DNA of 5,573 nt, from positions 1 through 5,573 of the forward strand of contig JAKMDG010000180.1 of assembly GCA_022428035.1 (NCBI GenBank), in the 5' to 3' direction. Positions 1 through 5,453 of this stretch are shown here, one piece after another. The position numbers and the translations under genes were made by a program. This DNA comes from Longimicrobiales bacterium. Lineage in GTDB: Bacteria > Gemmatimonadota > Gemmatimonadetes > Longimicrobiales > Gaopeijiaceae. The notes beneath the pieces were generated by a model. The model was not told the DNA's origin and ran no database searches. It saw only the letters and a program-made list of their open reading frames with translations. The number at the start of each line of letters is the position of its first letter. The stretch's first letter is position 1.

Positions 1-97
1 TACATCGGCATTACGACTACGAGCAAGGGTCAGTACGACCATCTCGAGCGCGTGATGCGGGACGACCGCTACAGCCTCGACTTCATCGGGATCGACT
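1..97 (+). repeat. 97-bp perfect inverted repeat, left arm
   Basis: Every base from 1 to 97 matches the reverse complement of 493-589, checked base by base. Identity ends at 97/493, where the plus copy continues TAC (Tyr) and the minus copy TGT (Cys). The repeat may extend left of base 1. It encodes AKR residues 180-211 in the same reading frame in both copies, and no base differs even at silent positions. The copies are therefore very recently separated, kept identical by recombination, or one is an artefact. Confidence 0.97.
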
Positions 98-438
98 ACG
101 CGATCGACAACCGCTCGGCAGAAGAGCGGATCTTCCCGCTCGCCCGGGACCGGGGCATCGCCGTCATGGTCTACCTGCCCTTCGGCCGCAGCCGAATGTG
201 GCAGCGCATCGGAGACCGTGAGCTGCCGGTATGGGCCGCCGACTTCGATGCGACCACATGGGCTCAGTTCATGCTCAAGTTCGTGGTCGCACATCCGGCC
301 GTGACGCTCGCTGCCCCCGGCACCGGTGATCCGGGTCACATGATCGACAATCTCGGTGGCGGCAGAGGCCGCATGCCGACCCCGGATCACCTGCGGCGCA
401 TGGCCGAGCTCGTCGAGAGCCTGCCGCAGGCCGGCTGA
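1..438 (+). CDS. Aldo/keto reductase, C-terminal part (5' end outside window)
   Basis: The frame is open from base 1 to the TGA at 436-438, giving 145 codons with no start, so the gene is cut by the window edge. The ATG at 52 is internal. The text reads as the second half of an AKR (beta/alpha)8 barrel: YIGITTTSKGQYDHL at the start, then AEERIFPLARDRGIAVMVYLPFGR, and late in the protein the AAPGTGDPGHMIDN stretch, where AKRs bind the NADP phosphate. The catalytic Asp/Tyr/Lys/His are not in this piece. The first 97 bp are identical to bases 589-493 on the other strand, which belong to the N-terminal half of an AKR. Joined at that repeat, the two halves make one normal-length enzyme of about 324 residues. 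Whether an intact N-terminus exists left of base 1 cannot be seen. The substrate is unknown. Confidence 0.85.
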   Translation, partial: YIGITTTSKGQYDHLERVMRDDRYSLDFIGIDYAIDNRSAEERIFPLARDRGIAVMVYLPFGRSRMWQRIGDRELPVWAADFDATTWAQFMLKFVVAHPAVTLAAPGTGDPGHMIDNLGGGRGRMPTPDHLRRMAELVESLPQAG

Positions 439-492
439 CCGAGCCGGGAAGAGGCGCCGTAGCGTGGACGAGACCAGCTATTCAGGTCAGAC
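98..492. other. Segment between inverted repeats; its inversion would restore an intact AKR gene
   Basis: This 395-bp segment holds the AKR C-terminal codons (98-438) and 54 bp of downstream sequence (439-492). If it were reversed in place, the minus-strand frame coming from 1126 through the right arm would run straight into the C-terminal codons. That would give a continuous reductase of about 324 residues ending at the same TGA. That frame compatibility is read from the sequence. That the segment really inverts is inference. No recombinase gene is visible in the window. Confidence 0.5.
431..447 (+). terminator. Small hairpin over the AKR stop codon (weak terminator at best)
   Basis: CCGGCT at 431-436 pairs with AGCCGG at 442-447 around a 5-nt loop, so the stop codon sits at the stem-loop edge. 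No T-run follows. It may only slow transcription or translation, or be chance in GC-rich DNA. Confidence 0.2.
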
Positions 493-1126
493 AGTCGATC
501 CCGATGAAGTCGAGGCTGTAGCGGTCGTCCCGCATCACGCGCTCGAGATGGTCGTACTGACCCTTGCTCGTAGTCGTAATGCCGATGTACCGGATCCGGC
601 CCTCGTCCTTGTACTCCTGAGCGACACCGAGCTGGGTCGGGGGGTCGCCCATGTTATGGACCTGGTCGAGGTCGATGACGTCGCGCTTCATACGCTCGAA
701 CGACCGCTCGATCTGAGCCTGAACGTCAGCACGATCCACCGAGCCACCGCCGCGACCTGCGACGTTGACCTTGGTAGCCCAGAAGATGTCGTCCCCGAAG
801 CCGTCTTCAGCGGCCCACTCGCCGGCATAGGACTCCGATCCACCGCCACCGTATCCAGCGGCGCTGTCGAAGCAGCACTTCGCATCACCTGCTGCACCTC
901 TCGCGAGTTCGTGGAGCACTTGTCGGTGGTCCGTGAGCTCGTCCGCAGACGAGCGATTCGAGATCCAGCGGCCGCCAAGGCCGATTACGGGGATCTGCTC
1001 ACCGCTGGAGGGGATGGCTTTGGTGGCGACGGCGCCGTTCTGCAGAGCAGCCAGCATCCGTGGCTGAAGTGCGAGCGCGGCGCTGGCGGAGGCGCTGAGA
1101 CGAAGCCAGTCACGACGGGTGATCAT
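482..1126 (-). CDS. Tat-exported aldo/keto reductase, N-terminal part, truncated at an inverted-repeat junction
   Basis: The protein is 214 residues from the ATG at 1126. A GTG at 1129 is possible, but AGGA at 1135-1138 is better spaced (8 nt) for the ATG. A twin-arginine signal starts the protein (TRRDWLRL, Arg4-Arg5), followed by an Ala/Ser/Leu-rich segment. The AKR fold begins at about residue 44 (IPVIGLGG). All four catalytic residues are present: Asp87 and Tyr92 (FDSAAGYG), Lys119 (ATKV) and His157 (QVHN). This predicts an NAD(P)H-dependent carbonyl or sugar oxidoreductase exported folded with its cofactor. AKRs are usually 300-340 residues. This one leaves homology after residue 211 (FIGID), adds Cys-Leu-Thr and stops, so it lacks the last barrel strands and the C-terminal cofactor-binding region. 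The missing part lies inverted at 97-438. As it stands it is probably non-functional: an OFF state, a pseudogene or a chimera product. Confidence 0.8.
   Translation of the reverse strand: MITRRDWLRLSASASAALALQPRMLAALQNGAVATKAIPSSGEQIPVIGLGGRWISNRSSADELTDHRQVLHELARGAAGDAKCCFDSAAGYGGGGSESYAGEWAAEDGFGDDIFWATKVNVAGRGGGSVDRADVQAQIERSFERMKRDVIDLDQVHNMGDPPTQLGVAQEYKDEGRIRYIGITTTSKGQYDHLERVMRDDRYSLDFIGIDCLT
493..589 (-). repeat. 97-bp perfect inverted repeat, right arm
   Basis: This is the partner of bases 1-97. It lies inside the leftward AKR N-terminal fragment and carries the same codons in the same frame. The homology of this copy to AKRs continues upstream (to 1126) beyond the repeat but stops exactly at its downstream edge (493). 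The junction is therefore at this edge and not within the arm. Confidence 0.97.
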
Positions 1127-1129
1127 CAC

Positions 1130-1369
1130 TTGTATCCTGGTCGGGCGAGGGCTGCTCGGTTTTGCTAACTATATAGACCATTGAAGAGATGCGGATGTTG
1201 GCGCTGGCCCAGGTCCGCGGTCGAAGGACGTGGTTTCGAGGTTCAGGGAATCTGTCGTTTGACAAGCCGCGTGCCGTCCGGTCGCTTGGGCCGAGCGTGA
1301 CTGCCCGACCGTTCCGGTCGAATCGGGGCATCCGCTCAGCATCATCGAACTCCCGGAGGAATAGGCCGC
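1130..1369. promoter_or_regulatory. Divergent intergenic region between AKR and hydrolase genes
   Basis: This 240-bp gap separates two divergent starts and should hold both promoters. An AT-rich island at 1161-1176 contains TATATA (1170-1175), which on the minus strand could be a -10 for the AKR gene about 45 bp from its start. No good -35 accompanies it. For the rightward operon, a perfect TTGACA lies at 1259-1264, but the expected -10 (about 1282-1287, TCGCTT) is poor. No open frame here looks like a real protein. Confidence 0.35.
1355..1360 (+). promoter_or_regulatory. Strong Shine-Dalgarno site of the hydrolase gene
   Basis: GGAGGA lies 9 nt before the ATG at 1370. It decides that start over any in-frame alternative and is the best ribosome binding site in the window. 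Confidence 0.85.
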
Positions 1370-2443
1370 ATGAACCTGACCACAATGGGCCGCCTGATCG
1401 GCATGTTCGGGTTGGCCGGGGCGCTGGCCCTGTCAGTTGCCTCGACGCCCGACGAACTGACCGCCCAGGCCGAGCCGCCTTCGGAGCCGCCCGCGGCATG
1501 GACGGCCACCGCCATCGACTACTCGAATGTCCCGTATCCGTGGGCAGTCGATTATCTGGACGTCCGGCTGTTCGGGCTGGACCTCAAGATGGCGTACATG
1601 GACGTGGCGCCCACGGGCACGCCGAATGGACAGACGGTGGTCGTCTTCCACGGAATGAATTTCTTCGGGGCTCCGTACGAGCCGATGATCCGGGCGCTCA
1701 CCGAGGCCGGATTCCGGACCATCGCCGTCGATCGACTGGGGTACGGTCGTTCGTCGAAGCCGGACATCCACTACAACCTCCACATCCCGGCCAGGAACAC
1801 GAAGGCGCTCCTGGATCACCTCGGGATCGAGCGCGCGGCGATCGTCGGGCACTCCATGGGGGGCATGGTCGCGACCCGCTTCGCGTCGACCTACCCCGAG
1901 ACCACGACGCACGTCGCGATGGTGAACCAGATCGGTCTGACCGACAGTCGGCCGGGACGTGCCTGGACGGATCCCGAAGACGCGTACCGGAGCGCGCTGA
2001 ACACGACCTATCAGTCCGTGCTGCGTGGCCACGTGCGGTACTATCCGCGTGGCTGGAAGTCGGAGTACCTCCAGTGGGTGAAGGTGCAGTACGGCCTCAC
2101 GCTCAGCGGGGACTGGCCGCGCATGGCGCGTATGCGGGCCGGCCAGCGGATGATCCTCTTCGAGGACCCGGTCGTGGATGAATGGCAGCACATCGCCACG
2201 AAGGCCCATGTGGTCGGGGGGGCCGACGATCGCCTGGTCTCCGCCTTCCCTCGACTGGCGCGGAACGTGGCCGAACAGCTCCAGAACGCGCAGCTGATCA
2301 TCTATCCCGAGGTCGGGCACTCGCCGCACCTGGATAATCCGGAGGTATTCCACCCCGACCTGATCGAGTTCCTGCGCTCTGATCCGGAGGAGCCCGCGGA
2401 TCAAGGCTGGAGAAACACGAACGTGGGCGGGTCTGGCGGGTGA
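1370..2443 (+). CDS. Secreted alpha/beta hydrolase (serine esterase/lipase-like)
   Basis: The protein is 357 residues. It begins with a Sec signal: hydrophobic residues 9-24, then a probable signal peptidase I site after Ala34 (AQA). The alpha/beta-hydrolase marks follow in order: oxyanion-hole HG at 94-95 (VVFHGMNFFG), the DRLGYGRSSKP loop at 121-131, the nucleophile elbow GHSMGG with Ser162, a probable acid Asp287 in GGADDRLV, and His317 in VGHSPHL. The triad is complete. A serine nucleophile argues for ester or related hydrolysis, whereas dehalogenases and epoxide hydrolases use Asp. Residues 190-265 form a cap-like insertion. The last 18 residues are polar and Gly-rich and probably disordered. 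It is the first gene of a two-gene operon, and its TGA overlaps the start of the peptidase-like gene. The natural substrate cannot be told from the sequence; export suggests extracellular or periplasmic use. Confidence 0.9.
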   Translation: MNLTTMGRLIGMFGLAGALALSVASTPDELTAQAEPPSEPPAAWTATAIDYSNVPYPWAVDYLDVRLFGLDLKMAYMDVAPTGTPNGQTVVVFHGMNFFGAPYEPMIRALTEAGFRTIAVDRLGYGRSSKPDIHYNLHIPARNTKALLDHLGIERAAIVGHSMGGMVATRFASTYPETTTHVAMVNQIGLTDSRPGRAWTDPEDAYRSALNTTYQSVLRGHVRYYPRGWKSEYLQWVKVQYGLTLSGDWPRMARMRAGQRMILFEDPVVDEWQHIATKAHVVGGADDRLVSAFPRLARNVAEQLQNAQLIIYPEVGHSPHLDNPEVFHPDLIEFLRSDPEEPADQGWRNTNVGGSGG

Positions 2444-4059
2444 TGCCGCAGCGACGGGTCGCTCCCGGAGTGATGGGGGTAGTCGCTCTTCTGGCGTGCC
2501 TCGGGGCATCGCCCACCGAGAGTCAGTCACAGAGCGGTATGTCGCAGCTCACCTCTCTCGGTACGCCCGCACTCCGGGCCGAACTCTTCGACTCGATCAT
2601 CGAGATGACCCGCCGGCGCGAGGCCTGGTCGCCGTTCAAGGAGTCGGGGATGGCGTACGACCCGCTGTCCGAGATGCAGGCGGTGCGAGACGCAGTCGTG
2701 AATGCCGAGACGGAAGAGGAGCTGTACTACGCGCTGACGCTCCTCAGCAACGCGCGGCGCGACTCTCATCTGTACCTGACGCCCGTAGCCGACGGTCTCA
2801 CCGGCCCGCGGCTTCCCGAGGCCCACGCGCCGATTCAGGTGCGCCCGGACTATTCCGACATGGCTGCACCGGGCTTCTTCGTCTCTGGCGTGGATCGCAC
2901 GGCGCTGGCGGAGTCAGGGCTCTCGGGGGCGGATCGCGTTGCGATCGGGGACGTGATCGTCTCCGTCAACGGCCGCGCCATCCCGGACTTCGTCGAGACG
3001 TTTCGAGCGTGGACACGGCACAGTGCACTCCAGGGCCTGTACTGGAGGCTCGCGCGTGACATACCGATTCGGGCGCCCGCGACGGCCCCATGGATGTACC
3101 GCGAAACGCTTGACCTCGAGCTGGAGGACGCCGCGGGCCGCCGTTTTCGAGCCTCGCTTCCGTACCTCGCGCCGGATGCTGTCTCGCTGGAACTCGGAGA
3201 GGCTGAACTCTATCCAGGATTCTCGGTGGTCATGGAGCGCTTCAATTTCAATGTGCTCCGCCCCGACGACGGTCGGCCCATCGTACTGCTCCAGTGGCTC
3301 GACTTCGAGTACGAGCTCATTCAGGACATCGTCGACCTTATGGAGTACGCCGAGTCCGAGGACATTCTCGAGCACATGATGGTCATCGACGTCACGGCCT
3401 CCAGTGGTGGCTCGCGTGGCGCCTATGCCATCCAGCGACTCGTCGACAAACCGTTCCGAACCACGTTCGGTAACCTTCGGATCAGTGACGCTGCAGTCGA
3501 GATGGTCGAAGCCTGGGCTACAGAGCCGGACCGCGATGTGCCCGAGATCTTCGGGCTCAATGAGAGTCGATCCTGGCTGCACGAATGGGCACGAACCAAT
3601 GCACGCGAGGACATCGAAGCGGGTCTCGAATACACGCGGGACACGCCGTTCAAGCTGGCCCACCTCCCCCAGGAGGCAGAAGACGGGATTCTTCACCCTG
3701 CCGAGGTCCACTTCTCAGGACCGATCGCCGTCATCGGTGGACCGAACGGGGGCTCACACCTCGATCAGTTCGTCTCGATGTTCGCCGACAACGACCTGGC
3801 GTTCACCATCGGGATGCCCACCGGGGGGTACAGCAACACCTGGGAGGCCGAGGAGATCGTCTACTTCCCGGGCACCGACCAGCCTGTCGTCCAGTTCATG
3901 TGGAACATCGGCCACACGGTGCGGCCCAATGGCGAGATCCTCGAGGGCAACGCGGTGCAGCCCGAGGTCTATGTGCCGCTTACGCGGGAGAACTTCCGCA
4001 CCTATCACCGTGACCTGCTGGATGCCGCGTTGAGGCGGCTGGCACGGCCGGTGAGCTGA
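2443..4059 (+). CDS. S41-family peptidase-like lipoprotein with PDZ-like segment
   Basis: The protein is 538 residues from the ATG at 2443, which shares one base with the hydrolase stop (TGATG). A GTG at 2440 would add one residue. A hydrophobic N-terminus ends in LLAC (16-19), a likely lipobox with Cys19, so membrane anchoring is expected; plain secretion is the alternative. Residues 95-115 contain RRDSHLYL, resembling the L-x-D-x-H site of tricorn/IRBP-type S41 proteins, with His109. A PDZ-like segment follows at about 144-238 (GFFVSGVD, then IGDVIVSVNGRAI). The S41 core has VIDVTASSGG (314-323), GGPNGGSH with candidate nucleophile Ser438, MPTGG (458-462) and the family's usual ending PEVYVPLT then LLDAALRRL. 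The Ser-Lys lysine of C-terminal processing proteases is not seen at its usual place after MPTG, so a Ser-His mechanism or lost activity is possible. The substrate is unknown. It is probably co-translated with the hydrolase. Confidence 0.8.
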   Translation: MPQRRVAPGVMGVVALLACLGASPTESQSQSGMSQLTSLGTPALRAELFDSIIEMTRRREAWSPFKESGMAYDPLSEMQAVRDAVVNAETEEELYYALTLLSNARRDSHLYLTPVADGLTGPRLPEAHAPIQVRPDYSDMAAPGFFVSGVDRTALAESGLSGADRVAIGDVIVSVNGRAIPDFVETFRAWTRHSALQGLYWRLARDIPIRAPATAPWMYRETLDLELEDAAGRRFRASLPYLAPDAVSLELGEAELYPGFSVVMERFNFNVLRPDDGRPIVLLQWLDFEYELIQDIVDLMEYAESEDILEHMMVIDVTASSGGSRGAYAIQRLVDKPFRTTFGNLRISDAAVEMVEAWATEPDRDVPEIFGLNESRSWLHEWARTNAREDIEAGLEYTRDTPFKLAHLPQEAEDGILHPAEVHFSGPIAVIGGPNGGSHLDQFVSMFADNDLAFTIGMPTGGYSNTWEAEEIVYFPGTDQPVVQFMWNIGHTVRPNGEILEGNAVQPEVYVPLTRENFRTYHRDLLDAALRRLARPVS

Positions 4060-4308
4060 CAGGGCCGGCGTGGCCTCGTCACTCCCTGGTCCGTCAGAGC
4101 GCCCGACGCACGATCACCGCACTCGAGGGGCATCGTCTGAGACGAGGATCCGGTGTCCGGTCGAGCCGGTGCCGGTTCCCCCGGTAGACCTGTCCATGCT
4201 GTCGGTGCTCGTCAGGGTGCGATAGTGGCTGCGCGCCAACCATCCGCGCACGAAAACGCCCTCCCCGCCGCGAGGGCAGGGAGGGCGCTCTAACTCATTC
4301 GTCTTGGT
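4060..4308. other. Convergent intergenic region
   Basis: This 249-bp gap lies between two genes that end towards each other. It holds no credible gene. Visible structure: an odd-length palindrome TCGTCTGAGACGA (4133-4145), five CCGGT copies between 4150 and 4185, and the minus-strand terminator at its right end. No T-tailed terminator is seen for the rightward peptidase gene. Confidence 0.6.
4253..4287 (-). terminator. Rho-independent terminator of the MORN-repeat lipoprotein gene
   Basis: CGCCCTCCC (4257-4265) pairs perfectly with GGGAGGGCG (4279-4287). After one mismatch, three more pairs (4267-4269 with 4275-4277) close a 5-nt loop. Read on the minus strand, the stem is followed at once by TTTT (4256-4253). 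It starts 22 bp past the stop codon at 4309. On the plus strand no T-run follows (CTCTAACTC), so it serves the leftward gene. Confidence 0.8.
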
Positions 4309-4995
4309 CTACTCGGTCACGTGGGCCCCACACGCCGAGTAGTTGATCACCTGACCACCCTCGATCCAGCGACCGCATGGGTCGCCGTCGTACAGCACGC
4401 CCTTCATGTCGACGTCGCCTTCGGGGGTGTAGCGCTCGTATATGCCTTCGATCACTCCGTTTCGGTACGTGACCATCTCGACGAGGCGGTTGTTCATAAA
4501 CCAGCGTCGGGGGCCGTCGAACTGGCCTCCTCGGTACGTACCCTCTTCATAGAGGTCACCGGACTCCCAGAAGGCACGGTAAGGTCCTTCCAGTACGCCC
4601 TCGGTGAACGTGCCCTCTTCGAAGAGGGCACCGCTTTCGAAGTACCACTGGTACGGGCCATGCCGTACACCGTCGACGTAGGTCTCCGTCGAGCTGAGTC
4701 GGCGGTCTTCGATCAATCGGTCGAACGGACCGTCGTAACGAGCCCCGCTGATCCCCAGGTGTTGAGCGATGCGGCTGGACTCGCCCGCGTATGTCGCCAC
4801 AGCGACCCCGGTGAATGGCGTCATGGTCCCGGGGTCGAGATACAGCTGATCTTCACGCACAAGCTCGTCGAGATCGCGTTCACCCGACGGAATGAAGGGA
4901 AGCGAGCAGGCGATCAGGAGGGCGGCAAACTTCAGAAGCGTCTTCGGTGAGCTGAAGAGAGGCGTCCGAATTTTTTCCGGGGCGAAAGCAGACAT
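4309..4995 (-). CDS. Probable lipoprotein with MORN-variant (YwqK-like) repeats
   Basis: The protein is 228 residues. The N-terminus has a charged stretch, then a hydrophobic run ending LIAC (27-30), a good lipobox with Cys30 as the lipidated residue. From about residue 106 to 210 come four to five repeats of 23-24 residues of the pattern Y-x-x-G-x-x-x-G-P-Y-x-x-[WY/F]-x-x-[ES]-G-x-L-x-E-E-G-T. The clearest are YVDGVRHGPYQWYFESG and FTEGVLEGPYRAFWESG. This is the MORN-repeat variant found in YwqK-type proteins, often auto-named 'antitoxin'. No toxin partner is seen here, so I do not endorse that name. Two late cysteines (207 and 222) could form a disulfide. No clear Shine-Dalgarno precedes the ATG at 4995, but the signal sequence supports this start. 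A promoter about 30-60 bp upstream and a terminator just downstream suggest a single-gene transcript. The likely role is envelope-anchored binding or structure; the partner is unknown. Confidence 0.8.
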   Translation of the reverse strand: MSAFAPEKIRTPLFSSPKTLLKFAALLIACSLPFIPSGERDLDELVREDQLYLDPGTMTPFTGVAVATYAGESSRIAQHLGISGARYDGPFDRLIEDRRLSSTETYVDGVRHGPYQWYFESGALFEEGTFTEGVLEGPYRAFWESGDLYEEGTYRGGQFDGPRRWFMNNRLVEMVTYRNGVIEGIYERYTPEGDVDMKGVLYDGDPCGRWIEGGQVINYSACGAHVTE

Positions 4996-5021
4996 GGTAC
5001 GTCGGGGCCGAAGGATGTTCC

Positions 5022-5037
5022 CGGCAAATTACTGCCG
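5022..5037. promoter_or_regulatory. Inverted repeat over the -10 (possible operator)
   Basis: CGGCA (5022-5026) and TGCCG (5033-5037) form a perfect dyad around AATTAC, covering the candidate -10 of the lipoprotein gene. A dyad with half-sites about one helical turn apart is typical of dimeric repressor sites. It is short enough that chance is possible. Confidence 0.3.
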
Positions 5038-5054
5038 AGCACACTCGTAAACAA
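5026..5054 (-). promoter_or_regulatory. Candidate sigma70-type promoter of the MORN-repeat lipoprotein gene
   Basis: Read on the minus strand: TTGTTT (5054-5049), a 17-bp spacer, then TAATTT (5031-5026). Each hexamer matches consensus at 3 of 6, including TTG and the T-A...T positions. The expected start of transcription near 5019 leaves a leader of about 24 nt to the ATG at 4995. Both hexamers are embedded in inverted repeats, which suggests a regulated promoter. Confidence 0.5.
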
Positions 5055-5064
5055 ATGTTTGTTT
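5049..5064. promoter_or_regulatory. AT-rich palindrome over the -35 (possible operator)
   Basis: AAACAAA (5049-5055) and TTTGTTT (5058-5064) are perfect reverse complements separated by 2 bp, in otherwise GC-rich DNA. The left half contains the candidate -35. A third small dyad, CAGTG-GGA-CACTG (5065-5077), abuts it. It could be a repressor site or part of a weak terminator for the upstream CDGSH gene. Confidence 0.4.
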
Positions 5065-5100
5065 CAGTGGGACACTGGTTCCTGACCCCGTGTGCTGGCC

Positions 5101-5313
5101 CTAGCGCTCCGCGAGTTCGTGATCCCAATCCACTCGGTTGTGCGCCCCGTCACAGAACGGCTTGTTGGCCGAATGACCGCAACGACAAAGGAAGAACGGC
5201 TTTCCGTCCCGCGTCTCTATAGCGTTCCCGTCGTGATCGACGAGGGGCACTGGGCCCTCGATCTTGTAGGATCCCGTCTCGGAGATGGTAATTCGGAATT
5301 CTGAGTCAGACAT
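5101..5313 (-). CDS. CDGSH-type iron-sulfur protein
   Basis: The protein is 70 residues from the ATG at 5313; a second ATG directly before it (5316) would add one. The motif C-x-C-x2-S-x3-P-x-C-D-G-[SAT]-H is complete: Cys43, Cys45, Ser48, Pro52, Cys54, Asp55, Gly56, Ala57, His58 (CRCGHSANKPFCDGAH). The three cysteines and one histidine bind a [2Fe-2S] cluster in this family (mitoNEET-like), which is linked to redox or iron-sulfur transfer. It is a soluble cytoplasmic protein with a single motif; there is no signal or membrane segment. The N-terminal beta-rich stretch (FRITISETGSYKIEGPVPLVD) is typical of bacterial members. The frame runs open upstream to 5520, but that part overlaps ispG and has no family likeness, so I reject it. 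It is divergent from ispG and lies upstream of the lipoprotein gene on the same strand. The exact redox partner is unknown. Confidence 0.9.
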   Translation of the reverse strand: MSDSEFRITISETGSYKIEGPVPLVDHDGNAIETRDGKPFFLCRCGHSANKPFCDGAHNRVDWDHELAER

Positions 5314-5316
5314 CAT

Positions 5317-5453
5317 GTGCTCGTCATGCGGGTGGGCGGGCTGCTGAAGGACCCCGATCGGCTGGAGCGGTTCCGTCTTGGTGGGGTAACAGCGCCCCGG
5401 TAGATTCCCACGGAAATGCCGCATTGGAGCTCCAGCCCCACGCGAGGCGGGTG
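5317..5453. promoter_or_regulatory. Divergent intergenic region with candidate ispG promoter
   Basis: On the plus strand, TTGGTG (5378-5383), a 17-bp spacer and TAGATT (5401-5406, 4 of 6 to TATAAT) make a plausible sigma70-type promoter. Its start point near 5413 would lie about 40 nt before ispG. GAGG at 5444-5447, 6 nt before the ATG at 5454, is the ribosome site. No clear promoter is seen for the leftward CDGSH gene. Confidence 0.45.

Noticed and set aside
1..1129. Transposon or insertion sequence causing the inverted repeat
   Set aside because: The repeat arms are reductase coding sequence in frame, there is no transposase between or beside them, and no target-site duplication is visible.
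356..1168. Long plus-strand open frame of 270 codons across the reductase fragments
   Set aside because: It is antisense to the AKR N-terminal piece, which has a complete catalytic tetrad and Tat signal. The product has no recognisable motif and crosses the repeat junction.
1189..2181. Plus-strand open frame of 330 codons
   Set aside because: It is a shadow of the alpha/beta hydrolase in another frame, rich in Arg/Gly/Pro with no domain, and has no ribosome site like that at 1355.
1433..2530. Minus-strand open frame of 365 codons
   Set aside because: It is antisense to the hydrolase, whose triad and signal peptide are clear. The length is an effect of high GC.
2914..3711. Minus-strand open frame of 265 codons
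   Set aside because: It is antisense to the S41-like gene and shows no family signature.
4257..4287. Hairpin as terminator for the rightward S41-like gene
   Set aside because: It lies almost 200 bp past that stop and has no T-run on the plus strand. The TTTT tail is on the minus strand.
4321..4950. Plus-strand open frame of 209 codons opposite the MORN-repeat gene
   Set aside because: The minus strand has a lipobox, regular repeats, a promoter and a correctly placed terminator. The plus frame has none of these.
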